A stretch of DNA of 64,000 nucleotides from assembly GCF_900155945.1 (NCBI RefSeq), contig NZ_FTMN01000003.1:372001-436000 (forward strand), read 5' to 3'. Of the stretch, positions 19,327 through 27,959 are shown one piece after another (the first letter of the stretch is position 1; the number at the start of each line of letters is the position of its first letter). A model generated the notes under the pieces. That model did no database searches and was not told the DNA's origin. It saw nothing but the letters and a program-made list of their open reading frames with translations. The position numbers and the translations under genes are program-made. This DNA is from Marinobacterium stanieri. GTDB lineage: Bacteria > Pseudomonadota > Gammaproteobacteria > Pseudomonadales > Balneatricaceae.

Positions 19327-20477
19327 TTACGCAGCTGCCCCTCACCTGCCTGCGGAAAGCCTGCAAAGGCTGGCTCTTCTGATTCTGTACCTGCCAAATG
19401 CACGGTCTGGGTCGGGAAGGCGAACTCAGCACCGTTGCGTTCAATGATCTGCGCGATCTTCAGCATGACATCCTGCTTGATCTCATGATATCGCACCCAT
19501 TGCGTGGTTTTGGTAAAGGTGTACACCATGATATCCAGTGACGAAGGACCAAAGCGGTTCAGGTGCACGATCAGTGTCTGACGGGTATCAATCTCATCGT
19601 GCTCGGACAGCATTTCACGTATTTCATCCGCAATCTGCTGCACCCGGCTAACATCGTCATAACGCACGCCCACATGTTCGAATATACGTCGATTGAACAT
19701 GCGCGAAGGGTTTTCGACCGCGATATTGATAAAGGTTGCATTGGGTACATATAGCGGGCGCTGATCAAAGGTGCGAATACGCGTCAGGCGCCAGCCGATA
19801 TGCTCCACTGTCCCCTCGATCTCCTTATCTGGTGAGCGCACCCAGTCACCAACGCGAAAAGGGCGATCCATATAGATCATCAGGCCGCCAAAGAAATTGG
19901 CCAGCAGATCACGCGCCGCGAAGCCGACTGCAATACCACCCACACCACCAAAGGCGAGAATACCGGAGATACTGACACCCGCTGATTGCAACAGGGTCAG
20001 GCCGACCAGTACAAAGAGAATCAGGCGCATCAACTTGGCAATGGCATCGGCCGAAGTGCGATCCATGCGCTGCCGACTTCCCGTGGCACCGATCACCCAG
20101 TCTTCAATTACCTTGATCAAACGCAAACCGGCCCAGGCCAGAATAAGGATGGTCCCGAAGCGCCGGACTTCATCACCGATCGCACCGGTAGCGGCCAGAT
20201 CGTTGCGATCAAGGATTTCCAGCAGCAGGGATAGCCCCAGCACCCAGATCATGGCCCTTAGAGGCGAACGTGCGGCCTTGAGCAACTGACCATCCAGTTG
20301 TGATCCTCGATGGCTGAGGTGGCTGATCAATCGGCTCATGACCATATTGAACAGAACAGTCAGCACCCATACCAGTGACACCAGCAGGGTTGCGCCGAGC
20401 TGCCAGCGATAGTCATCCAGCCAGGGCCAGAACTCCACGAAGCGAGAGACTGCGGGGGTCAGCAACTGCTCCAGCAT
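19323..20477 (-). CDS. MscS-family mechanosensitive ion channel
   Basis: This 384-residue inner-membrane protein belongs to the small-conductance mechanosensitive channel superfamily, which releases solutes during osmotic downshock. Several hydrophobic helices lead into the pore segment GGVGGIAVGFAARDLL, followed by the MscS beta domain (DRPFRVGDWV onward) and an alpha/beta cytoplasmic domain. It is longer than E. coli MscS (286 residues) because of extra N-terminal helices. The start overlaps the nagZ stop by 1 bp and its end overlaps cydD by 4 bp. The exact subfamily is not certain. Confidence 0.88.
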   Translation of the reverse strand: MLEQLLTPAVSRFVEFWPWLDDYRWQLGATLLVSLVWVLTVLFNMVMSRLISHLSHRGSQLDGQLLKAARSPLRAMIWVLGLSLLLEILDRNDLAATGAIGDEVRRFGTILILAWAGLRLIKVIEDWVIGATGSRQRMDRTSADAIAKLMRLILFVLVGLTLLQSAGVSISGILAFGGVGGIAVGFAARDLLANFFGGLMIYMDRPFRVGDWVRSPDKEIEGTVEHIGWRLTRIRTFDQRPLYVPNATFINIAVENPSRMFNRRIFEHVGVRYDDVSRVQQIADEIREMLSEHDEIDTRQTLIVHLNRFGPSSLDIMVYTFTKTTQWVRYHEIKQDVMLKIAQIIERNGAEFAFPTQTVHLAGTESEEPAFAGFPQAGEGQLRK

Positions 20478-21487
20478 CAGGCGCCTCCAACGAGTCGCTC
20501 AGCCAACTGACGCGCACGTTGCAGGCGCTCCGCATCCACCTCGGCAAACGGGCGACCACGCATACGCTGCAGACGCGGGTGGGCTGATACCTTGCGCTGC
20601 TGCAGATGCGCCAACACCTGGCCCGCCGCCTCAGGGTTATTGCAGACCAGCACCATATCGCAGCCCGCATCCAGCGCCAGATCACAGCGTTGCTTGAAGT
20701 CACCGGCGTAACCGGCCCCCTCCATGCTTAGGTCATCACTGAAGATCACGCCATCAAAGTGCAGACGCTGACGCAGCACCTGCTGCAACCAGTATTGGGA
20801 AAAGCCTGCAGGCGCCGAGCATACCTGGCGATAGATCACATGAGCCGGCATTACCGCATCAAGCCCACGCCCCGCCAGAGCAACAAAGGGCTGAAGGTCA
20901 TCCGCTTCAATCTCGGCGAAACTGCGCTCATCAACCGGGAGTTCAAGATGTGAGTCGGCAGCTACCCAGCCATGTCCCGGAAAGTGTTTGCCCGTAGCAG
21001 CCATACCTGCCTCGTGCATGCCCGCCATTATGCCGCCGGCCAGCTCAGTCACGGCAGTCGCATTGTCAGCAAAGGCCCTGTCACCAATAACACTGCTGTT
21101 GCCCCAGTCCAGATCAAGCACCGGTGCAAAGCTGAAATCGATGTCGTATTCACGCAGTTCGGACGCCAGCAGCCAGCCCAATTCATGGGCCCAGGCAATT
21201 GCTTCAGCCGGCGCCTGTTGCCAACGCTGCCCGAGAACTGCCATGGGCGGCAAACGGGTAAAGCCGTCCCTGAAACGCTGGACCCGACCGCCCTCATGGT
21301 CCACACAGACAAGAATATCCTCACGCACAGCTCGAATATCCTGCATCAGGCCCTTTAATTGCGAAGGGGATTCATAGTTGCGGGCAAAGAGGATAAGGCC
21401 ACCGACTTCGGGAGCTGCCAGAAGGAGACGCTCCTGGTCGGTTAATTCCGTTCCCGCCAGATCCAGCATCAATACGCCTGTAGTCAC
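20477..21487 (-). CDS. nagZ: beta-N-acetylhexosaminidase NagZ
   Basis: NagZ is a cytoplasmic family GH3 glucosaminidase that cleaves GlcNAc from anhydro-muropeptides during wall recycling. In many Gram-negatives its products feed AmpC beta-lactamase induction. The 336-residue product has the expected length and no signal peptide. Diagnostic segments include CVDHEGGRVQRF, the KHFPGHG loop with its catalytic histidine nearby, and FSDDLSMEGA with the nucleophilic aspartate. A GTG start at 21487 is supported by GAGGAG seven bases upstream, inside the end of the YkuD gene. Its neighbour upstream may act in the same recycling pathway. Confidence 0.95.
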   Translation of the reverse strand: MTTGVLMLDLAGTELTDQERLLLAAPEVGGLILFARNYESPSQLKGLMQDIRAVREDILVCVDHEGGRVQRFRDGFTRLPPMAVLGQRWQQAPAEAIAWAHELGWLLASELREYDIDFSFAPVLDLDWGNSSVIGDRAFADNATAVTELAGGIMAGMHEAGMAATGKHFPGHGWVAADSHLELPVDERSFAEIEADDLQPFVALAGRGLDAVMPAHVIYRQVCSAPAGFSQYWLQQVLRQRLHFDGVIFSDDLSMEGAGYAGDFKQRCDLALDAGCDMVLVCNNPEAAGQVLAHLQQRKVSAHPRLQRMRGRPFAEVDAERLQRARQLAERLVGGA

Positions 21488-21491
21488 GATC

Positions 21492-21971
21492 TTACTCCTC
21501 GATCAGGATGGGCGTTCCCGGCTGCACCTGGTCAAACAGCGCAAGCAAGTCTGCATTGCGCATGCGAATACAGCCATGAGAACGCGGCACACCCATAGGT
21601 TCGGTATCGGGGGTGCCATGGATATAGATATAACGTCGCTGCGTGTCCACTGAGCCGCCCCGGTTTCGGCCGGTCTCAAGACCACAAAGCCAGAGAATTC
21701 GGGTCAGTATCCAGTCACGCTGAGGATATTCCGCGGCCAGCGCCGGGGTGTATACCTCCCCTGTGGGACGCCGACCAACAAAAACAGTTCCCGAGGGAAG
21801 CCCGCCACCGATACAAGCACGCACATAATGGCGCCCACGGGGTGTACAGCCGCTGCCGTTCTGCTCGCCGGCGCCAGCACTGGCCGTCGAGACCGGATAA
21901 ACGACCAGGCACTCATCGCCTTGCATGACAGACAGACGTTGCTGACGAATGGAAACGGTTAATGACAGCAT
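21492..21971 (-). CDS. YkuD-domain L,D-transpeptidase/carboxypeptidase, no signal peptide
   Basis: The 159-residue product is a single YkuD domain with the catalytic signature HG(x)...SHGCIRM near residues 118-138: IHGTPDTEPMG, then SHGCIR with the nucleophilic cysteine. It has no signal peptide or membrane anchor, so it should be cytoplasmic, unlike classical wall-crosslinking L,D-transpeptidases. Cytoplasmic YkuD enzymes of this kind (ElsL in Acinetobacter, LdcV in Vibrio) act as L,D-carboxypeptidases on recycled muropeptides. Adjacency to nagZ (4 bp gap) supports that role here, but it is inference. Its start overlaps the TetR-type gene by 1 bp. Confidence 0.82.
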   Translation of the reverse strand: MLSLTVSIRQQRLSVMQGDECLVVYPVSTASAGAGEQNGSGCTPRGRHYVRACIGGGLPSGTVFVGRRPTGEVYTPALAAEYPQRDWILTRILWLCGLETGRNRGGSVDTQRRYIYIHGTPDTEPMGVPRSHGCIRMRNADLLALFDQVQPGTPILIEE

Positions 21972-22633
21972 CAGCTGATCTCGCGCTGTACCGGTGCTTG
22001 CATGCCAGCCGTCAATACCGGCACCAGACGGCGCAAAACTGGCTCCAGCGCTGTTTCATCGCTGTCACTTTCAGCATCGAGCGCGACCAGCGCATGCAGG
22101 TTTGAGAGCGTAAACACCACCGAGCCCAGCAGAAAGTGAAGACGCCAGAAAAATTCACTTTCGCCTTCAACGCCACTGCCATGGCGCAGGTGCTGCAGGA
22201 AGTGATGCAGCCTTGCGCCATAGGTGTTGAGTAGAAATGCCTGTAATTCGGCCTGATTTGGCCGGTAAGCCTGCTCCAGACAACGCATCAGTACTGACAA
22301 TGCATAGGGGTTGCTTTGGTGAATGCGCACCAAAGCCGAGGCCAGAATATTCAGCAATGGACCAAGCGGAACAACCTCGGTGCGACCATGCTCGGCAAGG
22401 GCCGCTTCAATATCCTGACACAAGGGCTCCAGAGTATGGCCGGCAACAGCATGAATGAGCCCGGTTTTGGAGCCGAAGTGGTAGTTTACCGCCGCCAGAT
22501 TAACATCCGCTTCGGTGGTAATCTGACGCATGGTCGTGCCTTTGAAACCCTGCTCGGCAAAGAGCTTTTCGGCCGCACGCAGTATCCTGCCGGCGGTATC
22601 GATTGAGTCGTACATCTGCTGTTCCATTGCCAT
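21971..22633 (-). CDS. TetR-family regulator, PsrA-like
   Basis: This 220-residue protein has an N-terminal TetR DNA-binding domain (AEKLFAEQGFKGTTMRQI, then VNLAAVNYHFGSKTGLI) and a larger ligand-binding C-terminal half of the CerR/PsrA type. In Pseudomonas a related gene next to nagZ is psrA, a fatty-acid-responsive regulator; orthology here is inferred from position and domain type. An ATG at 22633 or 22627 is the likely start; a TTG at 22636 is less likely. It heads the operon that continues with the YkuD gene. A perfect inverted repeat just upstream may be its own operator. Confidence 0.83.
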   Translation of the reverse strand: MAMEQQMYDSIDTAGRILRAAEKLFAEQGFKGTTMRQITTEADVNLAAVNYHFGSKTGLIHAVAGHTLEPLCQDIEAALAEHGRTEVVPLGPLLNILASALVRIHQSNPYALSVLMRCLEQAYRPNQAELQAFLLNTYGARLHHFLQHLRHGSGVEGESEFFWRLHFLLGSVVFTLSNLHALVALDAESDSDETALEPVLRRLVPVLTAGMQAPVQREIS

Positions 22634-22650
22634 CAATCTAGAATATCAAA

Positions 22651-22667
22651 TGGTCGACTGGCGACCA
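22651..22667. promoter_or_regulatory. candidate TetR-type operator (TGGTCG-N5-CGACCA)
   Basis: A perfect 6-bp inverted repeat with a 5-base centre lies about 18 bases upstream of the TetR-family start codon, between it and sohB. TetR proteins commonly repress their own gene from such sites. It differs from the PsrA box known in Pseudomonas (GAAAC-N4-GTTTC type), so if it is the operator, this protein may read a different sequence. There is no T-run, so a terminator is unlikely. Confidence 0.4.
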
Positions 22668-22678
22668 CCCGTGCGCCC

Positions 22679-23752
22679 TTATCGAGACAAGAATCGACTA
22701 TTGAGCACGCGCTGCCAAATACGGGACAAGGCACCGTCAGCAGCTGTTGCCGTCAGATGACCCAGGCGGTCCTGCAGGCTCTGTTTAACTTCGTAGCTGA
22801 CCTCAAATACATCGTGTTCTCGGCAGAGATCAAACAGGTAATCATCACTGGTTGTAACGGCATCAACCAGCTTATGCTCCAGCGCACGCTTGCCAAACCA
22901 GACTTCACCGGTCGCAATTTCAGGCATATTCAGTTGCGGGCGGTGCTCGGATACAAATTCCTTGAACAGGGTATGTGTATCTTCCAGCTCATCGACAAAC
23001 TTCTGCCGGCCTTTTTCGGTATTTTCGCCGAATACGGTCAAGGTGCGCTTGTATTCGCCGGCGGTAAGCACTTCGTAATCCACGTCGTGCTTTTTAAGCA
23101 GACGGTGGAAATTAGGCAATTGCGCGACCACACCAATGGAACCCACAAGCGCGAAAGGCGCTGCCACCAGATGGTCGGCAATGCACGCCATCATGTAACC
23201 ACCACTGGCCGCAACCTTATCGACACACACGGTCAGGCGGATGTTGCGCGAGCGGAAGCGCTCCAGCTGCGAACTGGCCAAACCGTAGGCATGAACCAGA
23301 CCACCACCACTTTCAAGGCGCAGCACAACCTCATCATCCTGATCAGCTATCATCAGCACCGCACTGACTTCTTCACGAAGACGGTCTACGTCAGAAGCAT
23401 GGATATCGCCATCAAAATCAAGCACGAATACTCGCGTGCGTTTTTTCTCGGGATCCTTGCCCTGCTTCAAGGTCTTTTTCAGAGCCTTGGCTTCAGCCTT
23501 TTCCTGTTTGCGGCGCGCCTTTTCATGTTGTTTGGCCAACGCCTCGTCAACAACCGCCGCTTCGATATCGCTTTTGATTTCATCAAAGCGGTCATTCAGG
23601 CTCTTGACTTCAATGTGTCCATCCGGCTGATGTTCGCGACGGCGAGCAACCACTGCAGCAATGCCACCAACACACAACAGAACACCTGCAATAAGGGTAA
23701 TAACCTTGGCCAGAAAAAGGCCATATTCCGCAACAAAGGCTGTCAAGTTCAA
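22679..23752 (-). CDS. sohB: SohB-like inner-membrane S49 peptidase
   Basis: SohB is a membrane-bound serine protease of the signal peptide peptidase A family. The 357-residue product has an N-terminal membrane helix (about 12-34), a long lysine/glutamate-rich linker, then the S49 domain. That domain holds the nucleophile in VAASGGYMMACIAD and the general-base lysine in GEYKRTLTVFG. The protease domain is therefore complete. The start is a TTG at 23752; another TTG two codons later (23746) has better spacing to a GGAG element, so the true start is uncertain by two residues. It is divergent from the SCP2-domain gene. Confidence 0.9.
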   Translation of the reverse strand: MNLTAFVAEYGLFLAKVITLIAGVLLCVGGIAAVVARRREHQPDGHIEVKSLNDRFDEIKSDIEAAVVDEALAKQHEKARRKQEKAEAKALKKTLKQGKDPEKKRTRVFVLDFDGDIHASDVDRLREEVSAVLMIADQDDEVVLRLESGGGLVHAYGLASSQLERFRSRNIRLTVCVDKVAASGGYMMACIADHLVAAPFALVGSIGVVAQLPNFHRLLKKHDVDYEVLTAGEYKRTLTVFGENTEKGRQKFVDELEDTHTLFKEFVSEHRPQLNMPEIATGEVWFGKRALEHKLVDAVTTSDDYLFDLCREHDVFEVSYEVKQSLQDRLGHLTATAADGALSRIWQRVLNSRFLSR

Positions 23753-23846
23753 TCTCCGGTAAACCCGTGTATTCGCTTAAGAATCCGGCTACTGTACCAT
23801 AGATCCTCTGGGAATCATGTCACTCTATTTCAGGATACTTTCACTC

Positions 23847-24170
23847 ATGACCGAGCTGCTCAGCATCGACCGGATCGTGCAAAAAATGCCGCAGAAGTTC
23901 AATGCGGAAAATGCCAAGGGCCTCGATGCCGTTATCCAATTCCGCCTGACAGATGCGGACTCGTTTTACGTACATGTAAGGCCTGATGGCTGCGATAGTC
24001 AGATCGGCCTGCATGATGACCCAAGCCTCACCCTGCATCTGGATCAGGCCACGTTAACGGCTGTCATCAGCGGCGAGCAGGATGGCATGAGCGCTTACCT
24101 CAAGGGCCAGCTGCGTGCCGAAGGCAACGTCATGCTGGCCACCAAACTGGGCAAGCTGTTCAATCGCTGA
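23847..24170 (+). CDS. SCP2 sterol-binding domain protein
   Basis: The 107-residue product is essentially one SCP2-like lipid-binding domain. It has the N-terminal IVQKMPQKFNAENAKGLDAV segment, a central beta sheet with SLTLHLDQATLTAVISGE, and the C-terminal GQLRAEGNVMLATKLGKLF that closes the hydrophobic cavity. No signal peptide is seen once the ATG at 23847 is used; an in-frame ATG at 23817 would add ten poorly conserved residues. The ligand is unknown. It stands alone between divergent sohB and convergent nudC, overlapping the nudC end by 11 bp. Confidence 0.82.
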   Translation: MTELLSIDRIVQKMPQKFNAENAKGLDAVIQFRLTDADSFYVHVRPDGCDSQIGLHDDPSLTLHLDQATLTAVISGEQDGMSAYLKGQLRAEGNVMLATKLGKLFNR

Positions 24171-24927
24171 TTTGCTCAGAGAAGAAATGGTTAATCAATT
24201 GGCGTGAGATGCTGAACTGCGGCGGCAAGTCCGGCAGTTCACCCACGCCAAACCAGTCGGCCTCAACTATTTCCACCCCATCCGGCTGCAGCTCACCTGC
24301 CGCATGATCAGCAAAGAAGCCCAGCATGAGCTGATGCGGGAACGGCCAGGACTGGCTGGCAAAGAAACGCACATTGCCTACCTCAATCCCTACTTCTTCC
24401 ATGATTTCGCGCGCAACCGCCTGCTCTGCCGTTTCCCCCGCTTCGATAAAGCCCGCCAGGGTACTGAAACGACCCGGGGCAAAATGCGGCGCCCGTGCCA
24501 ACAGACACTTTTCACCTCGGCGCACCAGCACAATCACACAAGGCGAGATACGCGGATATTGAGTCAGATGACACTGAGGGCACTGCCGTGCCAGATCTTT
24601 TTCATGGTCTGACATGGGCGTTCCACAACGCCCACAAAAGCGGTGTTGATCATGCCAGGTTGCCAGCTGGGCGGCCCTGGAGTGCTGAGCAAACATCAGC
24701 TCATCTGCCGCACTGGCCAGTAATGCACGCAAGGCGATCTCTTGAGCTCCCGCCAGAATCTCAGCCGGGACAATCAGCAACCCCACACCTTCGCCCACAC
24801 TTAATTCCGCTTCGGCGAAGGGCCTGAAACGATCAGCTTGTTCTCGACTCAACACCTGCTCGCCTTCGAAAGCAAACAAGCGGCCTTGAGACGCCAGGTA
24901 ATAGTAACGAACAGGTACAGAGAACAT
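24160..24927 (-). CDS. nudC: NAD+/NADH diphosphatase NudC
   Basis: NudC hydrolyses NAD(H) to AMP and NMN(H) and can remove NAD caps from RNA. The 255-residue product has a zinc ribbon (FCGRCGTPM ... CPQCH), then the Nudix box GFIEAGETAEQAVAREIMEE, then the NudC-specific SQSWPFPHQLMLGF, a variant of the usual SQPWPFPxS. ATG at 24927 is preferred over the GTG just before it, with AAGGGA upstream. The 3' end overlaps the convergent SCP2 gene by 11 bp. It follows dnaQ by 10 bp on the same strand. Confidence 0.93.
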   Translation of the reverse strand: MFSVPVRYYYLASQGRLFAFEGEQVLSREQADRFRPFAEAELSVGEGVGLLIVPAEILAGAQEIALRALLASAADELMFAQHSRAAQLATWHDQHRFCGRCGTPMSDHEKDLARQCPQCHLTQYPRISPCVIVLVRRGEKCLLARAPHFAPGRFSTLAGFIEAGETAEQAVAREIMEEVGIEVGNVRFFASQSWPFPHQLMLGFFADHAAGELQPDGVEIVEADWFGVGELPDLPPQFSISRQLINHFFSEQISD

Positions 24928-24937
24928 CACAAATCCC

Positions 24938-25666
24938 TTAATGTGTCACCGGGTCAGCATCAGCACGTCGCCAGACAGCACCGTCACTTTTCTTGTCGAG
25001 CAGGTCGAGAAAAGCCTCATGTGCTGCCAGTTCATCCTCACTCGGGCGCATTACCTTGAGTGACAACTGAGAGGTATCGATACGGCGAATAACTTCACCC
25101 TCTTCTTCACTGCCACCACCATTCTGACCCAACTGCAGACTGGTCTGCCCACCAGTAAGGGACAAATAGACATCCGCCAATATCTCGGAGTCCAACAGGG
25201 CGCCGTGAAGCTCACGATGCGAGTTGTCGATACCGTAGCGACGACAGAGCGCATCAAGGCTGTTGCGCTGGCCGGGATATTTCTTCCGCGCCAGTGCCAA
25301 GGTATCGGTTACCTGACAGATGTCTTCAATCCGCTCGGCGATACCATTACGCGCCAACTCGGCATTCATGAAGCCCACGTCGAATGCCGCGTTATGAATG
25401 ATCAGCTCCGCGCCACGAATGTAGTCCAGAAATTCATCTGCCAACGCCGCAAACTTGGGCTTATCGGCCAGGTATTCGTTGGTAATACCGTGGACTTCAA
25501 TCGCCTCGGCCTCTACCTCACGGTCAGGCTTGATGTAACGATGGTAATTGTTCCCGGTCAGCTTACGCTTAACCATTTCGACACAACCGATCTCAATGAT
25601 GTTGTGCCCAGCTTCCGGGTCGATACCCGTGGTTTCGGTATCGAGAATAATCTGTCTCATGCTCAT
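24938..25666 (-). CDS. dnaQ: DNA polymerase III epsilon subunit (proofreading exonuclease)
   Basis: Epsilon is the 3'-5' proofreading exonuclease of the replicative polymerase. The 242-residue product carries the DEDDh motifs: DTETTG near residue 9, the [10 protein letters not shown] block, and the final [18 protein letters not shown] with the catalytic histidine and aspartate. The C-terminal tail, which binds the alpha subunit, contains a hydrophobic [13 protein letters not shown] stretch. It overlaps rnhA by 4 bp (ATGA), so the two are translated in step. In E. coli these two genes are divergent; here they are codirectional as in pseudomonads. Confidence 0.95.
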   Translation of the reverse strand: MSMRQIILDTETTGIDPEAGHNIIEIGCVEMVKRKLTGNNYHRYIKPDREVEAEAIEVHGITNEYLADKPKFAALADEFLDYIRGAELIIHNAAFDVGFMNAELARNGIAERIEDICQVTDTLALARKKYPGQRNSLDALCRRYGIDNSHRELHGALLDSEILADVYLSLTGGQTSLQLGQNGGGSEEEGEVIRRIDTSQLSLKVMRPSEDELAAHEAFLDLLDKKSDGAVWRRADADPVTH

Positions 25667-26103
25667 GCCTTGCCAAACTCCTCTACACCACGATTGGCCA
25701 ACCGGTCTGCATGCTCGTTACCAGGGTGGCCGCTATGACCCTTGACCCAGCGCCACTCAACCTGATGCCGCGCAACCTGTTCATCCAGCGCCTGCCACAA
25801 GTCCATATTCTTGACCGGCTTTTTCGCGGCCGTTTTCCAGCCATTGCGCTTCCAGCCAGCCAACCAACTCAAAATACCCTGTCGCAGATACTGTGAATCG
25901 GTTGTGAGCACAACTTCACAGGGACGCTTCAGACTCGCCAGTGCGGAGATGGCCGCCTGCAACTCCATGCGGTTGTTGGTGGTATCGGGTTCACCACCAA
26001 AGAGTTCTTTCTCATGTTCACCGTAACGCAAGACAGCGCCCCAGCCACCCGGGCCAGGATTTCCTTTACAGGCACCATCCGTATAGATCTCAACAGGTTT
26101 CAA
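25663..26103 (-). CDS. rnhA: ribonuclease HI
   Basis: RNase HI cuts RNA in RNA-DNA hybrids. The 146-residue product has the usual length and acid residues: [13 protein letters not shown] at the N-terminus, [19 protein letters not shown], and [15 protein letters not shown] at the C-terminal end. The start is TTG at 26103, supported by AGAGGA at proper spacing; no suitable ATG exists at the expected N-terminus. It lies 3 bp after the methyltransferase gene and overlaps dnaQ. Confidence 0.96.
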   Translation of the reverse strand: MKPVEIYTDGACKGNPGPGGWGAVLRYGEHEKELFGGEPDTTNNRMELQAAISALASLKRPCEVVLTTDSQYLRQGILSWLAGWKRNGWKTAAKKPVKNMDLWQALDEQVARHQVEWRWVKGHSGHPGNEHADRLANRGVEEFGKA

Positions 26104-26106
26104 GCT

Positions 26107-26946
26107 TTATCCTCTGGCTGTAGGCTTGGGTTCAGGTACCGGCATGCTCAGTATGCGTCGGCGACGCCATTCCGGTTTAATCGGTGTCATGCCAACCACA
26201 TCCTTGCGCGCCAAAACCATCATGGTGGCACCACTGTGCATGGGCACACGCTGACTCAGCTTCTCAAACCAGCGCAAGCGTTGACGCCATTTCGGGCTTT
26301 TCAAAGGCAAGTGATGGCAAGCTGATCGGGTCTTGAGCTCCGTCATTTCAAGCAGGCTCAACCAGTCATGCAAACGCCCGAGGCGAATAAAATGACCTGA
26401 CCACATGGGCGGGACTCGGCGCCTCGTTAAACGCCTTAGCCCCCAGTAACTGGCGGGGTTGAAGCTGAAACTGACCAGATGCCCGCCCGGCCTGAGTACA
26501 CGCGCAGCTTCACGCAGTACCTGATGCGGATTAGTGGCGAAATCAAGCGCATGATGCAATATGACCACATCCACTTCGTTATTCAGAACCGGTAACTCTT
26601 CATGCTCGGCCAAAATGGTGAACGGTCCGGCGCCAAGCTGCATGGCCGGAATCAGCATTACCTTGCGTGACACGGGACTGGTTTCAAACAGTGTTTGGCG
26701 GCAGTCATAGCCGACCTGCAACAGGTGGTATCCAAACAGGGTCGGCAGCACCTGTTCGGCCAGGGCTCGCTCATGCTCGATCAGCTCCTGACCCAGCTCG
26801 GAATCAAACCACTCGGCCAATAGCGGAGCCAGTTTGTGTTGCGGCATCTGTGCACTGAACTTCATCATGCGCCCTGAAAGTTGTGACATCTCATCCGGCG
26901 CCAGTATACAGTAGTCATCCAAGGCCCTGAACCAAGCGCTGCTCAT
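26107..26946 (-). CDS. class I SAM-dependent methyltransferase, unknown substrate
   Basis: The 279-residue product has a Methyltransf_11-type core. NNEVDVVILHHALDFATNPH marks motif II/post-II and EAARVLRPGGHLVSFSFNP is the canonical motif III region. The N-terminal 80 residues carry a DSELGQELIEHERALAEQ segment shared with Pseudomonas neighbours of rnhA. The substrate is unknown. The start is ATG at 26946, with a GTG one codon before it. It is divergent from gloB with very little space between them (26 bp), so the promoters must overlap the coding starts. It probably heads a methyltransferase-rnhA-dnaQ-nudC transcript. Confidence 0.8.
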   Translation of the reverse strand: MSSAWFRALDDYCILAPDEMSQLSGRMMKFSAQMPQHKLAPLLAEWFDSELGQELIEHERALAEQVLPTLFGYHLLQVGYDCRQTLFETSPVSRKVMLIPAMQLGAGPFTILAEHEELPVLNNEVDVVILHHALDFATNPHQVLREAARVLRPGGHLVSFSFNPASYWGLRRLTRRRVPPMWSGHFIRLGRLHDWLSLLEMTELKTRSACHHLPLKSPKWRQRLRWFEKLSQRVPMHSGATMMVLARKDVVGMTPIKPEWRRRRILSMPVPEPKPTARG

Positions 26947-26972
26947 CACAAATTATGACACAGGAGTTCCCC

Positions 26973-27749
26973 ATGTTTACCGTAACTCCCATTCCGGCTT
27001 TTAACGACAACTATATATGGGCTCTAACCCGAGCTTCAGCAGGCAACAAGGCAGTTGTTGTCGACCCTGGTGATGCAACCCCGGTTATGACCTGGCTGCA
27101 GGAAAACCAGCTGGAATTGGATGCCATCCTGATCACCCATCATCACGCCGATCATACCGGCGGCGTTGCCCAACTGGTGTCCGCCTTTGATGTCCCTGTT
27201 TACGGCCCCAAGGATTCACCGTTTGCAGGCATTTCACAGCCGTTATCACAGGGCGATGAAATCGACATTATCGGCCTTGGATTAACCATTCAAGCCGTAC
27301 CGGCCCATACACGCGACCACATCAGTTTTTTTCAGCCGCAAGGCACCCCGCAACTGTTTTGCGGAGATACTCTTTTCCTGGCTGGGTGTGGCCGCCTTTT
27401 TGAAGGCACCGCCAAACAGATGCTGGACGCCATGCACTATTTTGCCAGCCTGCCTGACGCAACCGAGGTGTACTGTACCCACGAGTACTCCCTGGCCAAC
27501 CTGAGTTTCGCCGCCTGTGTAGAACCCGAAAACACAGATATCACCAGCACCCGTGAACGCTGTCACAAGTTGCGTGAAAACAATCAACCGACACTGCCAT
27601 CAACCATTGCTCAGGAAAAACTGATCAACCCGTATATGCGGACACAGGTACAAGCCGTTATCAACTCTGCCGAACACTTCAGTGGCAATGCTCTGAGCAG
27701 TGATGTAGAAGTACTGGCAGCCCTTCGGGAATGGAAAAACCAGTTTTAA
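26973..27749 (+). CDS. gloB: hydroxyacylglutathione hydrolase (glyoxalase II)
   Basis: GloB hydrolyses S-lactoylglutathione, the second step of methylglyoxal detoxification. The 258-residue product starts MFTVTPIPAFNDNYIWAL and has the metallo-beta-lactamase zinc motif THHHADHTGG, the later HTRDHISF and CGDTLFLAGCGRLFEG, and the C-terminal VYCTHEYSLANL. The ATG at 26973 is preferred because an AGGAG lies eight bases upstream; an in-frame ATG at 26955 precedes that element. Length and metal ligands are normal. Confidence 0.96.
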   Translation: MFTVTPIPAFNDNYIWALTRASAGNKAVVVDPGDATPVMTWLQENQLELDAILITHHHADHTGGVAQLVSAFDVPVYGPKDSPFAGISQPLSQGDEIDIIGLGLTIQAVPAHTRDHISFFQPQGTPQLFCGDTLFLAGCGRLFEGTAKQMLDAMHYFASLPDATEVYCTHEYSLANLSFAACVEPENTDITSTRERCHKLRENNQPTLPSTIAQEKLINPYMRTQVQAVINSAEHFSGNALSSDVEVLAALREWKNQF

Positions 27750-27959
27750 CACCGCTCTGCATTAATCACTTTAACCAGCCCGCACACAGATAAAGCCAGG
27801 CTCAGAACGCTGGTATTTTCGTTAAAATATCGGTTTTTGAGCCTGCTTTAATCCTCTGTTAAGCGTCATATATTGATATTAGACAGTTTGCTAAATTGAC
27901 CCTTCTTAACAGGATCCATAGAATCATGTTTTTTAAGGTTATTTTGGGATTCTGTTGCA

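Noticed and set aside
22757-23986. A 409-residue plus-strand open frame opposite sohB and running into the SCP2 gene
   Set aside because: It overlaps two well-supported genes and has no family resemblance.
27750-27959. A promoter for mltD in the 210 bp gap after gloB
   Set aside because: Several AT-rich hexamers are present (for example around TTGATA and TATATT), but none has a partner at proper spacing, so I did not annotate one.
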